A stretch of 7,129 nt of DNA from 2-12-FULL-41-17 sp964562855 (GTDB lineage Bacteria > Patescibacteriota > Microgenomatia > Curtissbacterales > GWA2-41-24): contig CAZLVB010000035.1 in the NCBI GenBank assembly GCA_964562855.1, positions 1 through 7,129 on the forward strand, read 5' to 3'. Position 1 is the stretch's first letter, and each line of letters begins with the position of its first letter. Under the pieces are notes generated by a model. The model was given only the letters and a program-made list of their open reading frames with translations, was not told the origin of the DNA and searched no databases. The position numbers and the translations under genes are program-made. Positions 4,736 to 7,129 of the stretch are shown here, one piece after another.

Positions 4736-5287
4736 ATGTCGCCTACCGTCATCGCAATTGCCCCCTTAGTTTTACTCCTTCTCTATTTGTGGTTTATTTA
4801 TAACGGTTTAATAACTGCCAGACTTCGCATAAAAGAAGCCTGGTCAGGGATCGAAGTTCAATTGAAGCGTCGGTCATCCCTGATTCCCAATTTAGTTGAA
4901 ACTGTCAAAGGTTATGCCAAACACGAGAAGGCGGTTTTCGAAAACGTAACAAAAGCAAGAAGTGCGCTTTTATCTGCCAAGGGCCCAAAGCAAGCAGCTT
5001 CTGCTGACAATATGCTGGCAGGTGCCCTTAAAACATTATTTGCAGTAGCCGAGGCGTATCCAAATTTGAGGGCTTCTGAAAATTTTAAAGCACTCCAGGA
5101 GGAAATCACAGACACCGAAACTAAAATCGCCGCTTCTCGTCAGTTCTATAACGCCAATGTTTTAGACTACAATACCAAAATTAGGGTCTTTCCAAATTTC
5201 ATATTTGCCAGACTATTTAATTTCACTGGAGAAGAATTCTTTGAGGCGGAAGAAGAAGCAAAAAAAGAGGTCAAGGTAAAATTCTAA
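4736..5287 (+). CDS. lemA: LemA family protein
   Basis: The 183-residue protein has the LemA layout: an N-terminal transmembrane helix (about residues 4-22, IAPLVLLLLYLWFIYNGL), then the family signature from about 35 (AWSGIEVQLKRR, SLIPNLVETVKGYAKHE), a long helical region and the usual C-terminal phenylalanine-rich block (FPNFIFARLFNF, then GEEFFEAEEEAKKEV). Length matches the family. LemA proteins are membrane-anchored helical-bundle proteins whose biochemical role is not settled; in many bacteria they occur near a membrane peptidase of the HtpX type, which is not seen here. The start lies eight bases after the polX stop without a clear ribosome-binding site, so translation is probably coupled to polX. 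prs starts three bases after its stop. Confidence 0.93.
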   Translation: MSPTVIAIAPLVLLLLYLWFIYNGLITARLRIKEAWSGIEVQLKRRSSLIPNLVETVKGYAKHEKAVFENVTKARSALLSAKGPKQAASADNMLAGALKTLFAVAEAYPNLRASENFKALQEEITDTETKIAASRQFYNANVLDYNTKIRVFPNFIFARLFNFTGEEFFEAEEEAKKEVKVKF

Positions 5288-5290
5288 AGG

Positions 5291-6196
5291 ATGAATTCCG
5301 CACGGATCTTTGCAGGCTCCTCTAACCCTCCGCTAGCAAAGGCTGTTTCTTTGAAATCTAAAATCCCGCTGGGAGATATCGAACTGGGAGTATTTTCCGA
5401 CGGCGAGAGAGACGTTTGGGTAAAAGACGATGTTAACAATTCGAATGTTTTTATTCTTCAGTCCAATTCATATCCGGTAAACGACAATATAATTGAACTG
5501 TCTCTAGTTGCTGATGCATTGCGAAGAAGCGGTGCTCACAAAATTACGGCAGTCATTCCCTATTTCGGTTACAGCCGAAAAGAAAAGCAGACTCGGCCCG
5601 GTGAGCCGATTTCTGCCAAAGTGATCGCCGATTTAATTATTGCCTCGGGGATTAACAAAGTTGTTTGTTTGGACCTGCATGCAGACGCCATTGTCGGCTT
5701 TTTTGACGTGCCGGTTATTTATTTGTCGGCACTAGAACTTCTGGCATCGCAAATTAAAAAGCAGAAAATTAAAAATCCAGTGGTAGTTGCACCGGATGTC
5801 GGAGGCGTCAAAAGGGCCAGAAATTTTGCGGCGCTTCTTGATACCCCCCTTGCAGTTATCGAGAAACATAGATTTACACATGTTAGAGACCACATGGAAG
5901 TTTTATCGATGTCCGGAGAAGTGTCGGGCGATACTGCCATAGTTATCGACGATGTTATTTCTACCGGAGGAACAATTATCGAAAGCGCCAAGGCCCTCAA
6001 GAAAAAAGGGGTTAAAAAAGTAATTGTCTGTGCAACTCACGGCGTTTTTGCCGCAAATGCAGTCGCGCGGCTTGAAAAAAGTCCTATCGATAAAATAATC
6101 GTTACAGACAGTGTTTCCCAAACCGCCAAAAGTCCAAAAGTAGAAGTTGTTTCTGTTACCAATCTTATTGCTAACTGTCTTGTTCAGGAACTCTAG
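5291..6196 (+). CDS. prs: Ribose-phosphate pyrophosphokinase (PRPP synthetase)
   Basis: It makes PRPP from ribose 5-phosphate and ATP in the cytoplasm, the activated sugar used by PyrE and by other nucleotide pathways. The 301-residue protein, slightly shorter than the usual 310-315, shows the family landmarks in order: VFSDGE near 34, VFILQS near 53, the nucleotide-binding loop PYFGYSRKEKQ with EPISAK (90-110), LDLHADAIVGFFDVP (127-141), the KHR motif at 192-194 and the PRPP-binding motif VIDDVISTGGT (218-228). In the nucleotide loop the common YARQDRK is replaced by YSRKEKQ, a cluster of mild substitutions. The ATG follows the lemA stop after three bases (agg) and the closest purine-rich stretch lies within the lemA end, so the genes are likely coupled. 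Confidence 0.95.
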   Translation: MNSARIFAGSSNPPLAKAVSLKSKIPLGDIELGVFSDGERDVWVKDDVNNSNVFILQSNSYPVNDNIIELSLVADALRRSGAHKITAVIPYFGYSRKEKQTRPGEPISAKVIADLIIASGINKVVCLDLHADAIVGFFDVPVIYLSALELLASQIKKQKIKNPVVVAPDVGGVKRARNFAALLDTPLAVIEKHRFTHVRDHMEVLSMSGEVSGDTAIVIDDVISTGGTIIESAKALKKKGVKKVIVCATHGVFAANAVARLEKSPIDKIIVTDSVSQTAKSPKVEVVSVTNLIANCLVQEL

Positions 6197-6218
6197 TCCT
6201 CCTGTGCATGAAAGCTTC

Positions 6219-6224
6219 AAAGGA
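6219..6224 (+). promoter_or_regulatory. Ribosome-binding site deciding the pyrF start
   Basis: AAAGGA lies ten bases before the ATG at 6235 and inside the frame of the alternative upstream ATG at 6208, which lacks such a site. It supports the downstream start. Confidence 0.5.
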
Positions 6225-6234
6225 TCGCGAGCTC

Positions 6235-7017
6235 ATGAATTTTACAGAAAAACTTGAAAAAGCAATTTCAAAAAATAATAGTCTGCTTTGCGTAGGTCTT
6301 GATCCGGATCCGCATCGCCTAAAAGGGGCCCGAGATCAGTTTAGTCTCAATAAAATTATTATCGAACAAACAGCAGGTTTTGTCTGCGCCTTCAAACCCC
6401 AGATAGCTTTCTATAGCGCGGTAGGCTCAAAAGGTATCGAAAATTTAAAAAAAACCATAGATTACATTCATAAAAATTATCCTCTATTACCTATAATTCT
6501 GGACGCGAAGAGAGCGGACATCGGGTCGACAGCCAAGATGTATGCCATTGAAGTCTTCGATTTTTTAAAAGCAGATGCGGTAACCGTCAATCCATATTTA
6601 GGAGAGGATAGCCTCCTGCCTTTTTTTGAAAGAAAAGACAAAGGAGCCATTGTCTTATGCAGGACTTCCAATAAAGGGGCCCAGGATTTTCAGGATTTGG
6701 AAACGCAAGGAGAACCACTTTACCTCAAAATAGCCAAAAAAGTTATTGCTTGGAACAAGAAATACAAAAATCTATCAATGGTAGTTGGGGCGACTTGGCC
6801 AGATGAAATGAAAGCAATTCGATCTTTGACCTCCGATATGACATTTCTGGTTCCAGGGATAGGTGCTCAGGGCGGAGACCTGGAAGGAACTGTAAAAAAT
6901 GGCTTAAGGCAAGACAAAAAAGGTTTGATCCTTAGTTCATCAAGGGGCATAATTTATTCCCAAGATCCGCAAAAAGCTGCCAAAAGTCTAAGAGATGAAA
7001 TCAATAGATACAGGTGA
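6235..7017 (+). CDS. pyrF: Orotidine 5'-phosphate decarboxylase (type 2)
   Basis: It decarboxylates OMP to UMP, the last step of de novo UMP synthesis. The catalytic motif DAKRADIGSTA (residues 90-100; D90, K92, D95) is intact. The substrate-binding regions LLCVGLDPD near 17, FKPQIAFY near 53, VTVNPYLGEDSL near 117 and VPGIGAQGGD near 206 mark it as the longer type 2 (about 270-residue) form. The start at 6235 (260 residues) is chosen because AAAGGA at 6219-6224 sits ten bases upstream and MNFTEKLEKAI is the usual family beginning. An in-frame ATG at 6208, adding nine residues, has no ribosome-binding site. It follows prs by 38 bases and overlaps pyrE by 23. Confidence 0.94.
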   Translation: MNFTEKLEKAISKNNSLLCVGLDPDPHRLKGARDQFSLNKIIIEQTAGFVCAFKPQIAFYSAVGSKGIENLKKTIDYIHKNYPLLPIILDAKRADIGSTAKMYAIEVFDFLKADAVTVNPYLGEDSLLPFFERKDKGAIVLCRTSNKGAQDFQDLETQGEPLYLKIAKKVIAWNKKYKNLSMVVGATWPDEMKAIRSLTSDMTFLVPGIGAQGGDLEGTVKNGLRQDKKGLILSSSRGIIYSQDPQKAAKSLRDEINRYR

Positions 7018-7129
7018 TATAGCCAAAGACGTAGCCTCTATTCTGTTTGACATAGGGGCGGTAATTTTCCGGCCCAGACAGCCCTTCAGATACGCATCGG
7101 GTATATTGTCTCCCGTTTATACTGACAAC
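6995..7129 (+). CDS. pyrE: Orotate phosphoribosyltransferase, N-terminal part (runs off right edge)
   Basis: The first 45 codons are visible and remain open to the window end. The stretch GAVIFRPRQPFRYASG followed by ILSPVYTDN (residues 21-45) is the characteristic N-terminal signature of PyrE, which transfers orotate to PRPP to give OMP. The PRPP-binding loop and the rest lie beyond the window. The ATG at 6995 is inside the end of pyrF, overlapping by 23 bases in another frame, so the two consecutive pathway enzymes are translated from one message, probably with coupling. Only a weak purine run (aagag) precedes it. Together with prs upstream, substrate supply and the last two UMP steps are clustered. 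Confidence 0.88.
   Translation, partial: MKSIDTGDIAKDVASILFDIGAVIFRPRQPFRYASGILSPVYTDN

Noticed and set aside
5719..6220. Minus-strand frames of 93 and 105 codons
   Set aside because: Antisense shadows of prs, which has all family motifs.

Overview
The window is a stretch of bacterial DNA of moderate G+C. The short gene spacings, the tightly packed polX-lemA-prs-pyrF-pyrE order and the protein sequence style suggest a Candidate Phyla Radiation (Patescibacteria-like) genome, probably assembled from a metagenome because a run of ten Ns marks a scaffold join. The lineage is an inference; no rRNA or marker gene is present to prove it.

Layout. Bases 1-524 (minus) hold the N-terminal 174 codons of a PolX-type DNA polymerase that runs off the left edge. 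Bases 525-1210 are a tangle of tRNA sequence: a tRNA-Asp 5' half cut off by the N gap, two 5' halves of other tRNAs on the minus strand, one intact tRNA-Asp(GTC) with encoded CCA, and an extra tRNA 3' half. A roughly 75-base leader precedes both tRNA-Asp copies. Bases 1400-1951 encode a membrane-anchored protein with two LysM domains, followed three bases later by tRNA-Gly(CCC). The next 0.93 kb is bounded by a near-perfect direct repeat of the tRNA-Gly 3' end and holds one unrecognised gene on the opposite strand. From 2976 to the right edge all genes are on the plus strand and nearly touch: polX (complete), lemA, prs, pyrF and the start of pyrE.

How the genes fit together. Prs makes PRPP, PyrE uses PRPP to convert orotate to OMP, and PyrF decarboxylates OMP to UMP, so the right end is a compact UMP-synthesis module. 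PolX (gap-filling polymerase plus PHP phosphoesterase) and LemA (membrane protein of unclear role) sit upstream in the same apparent transcription unit.

Most notable: two PolX copies about 82% identical at protein level over 174 residues and in divergent orientation, with a scaffold gap between them; the tRNA-Gly-bounded mini-island with an orphan gene; and the cluster of tRNA halves broken at the anticodon. The first and third could partly be assembly artefacts, and the evidence for each side is given.
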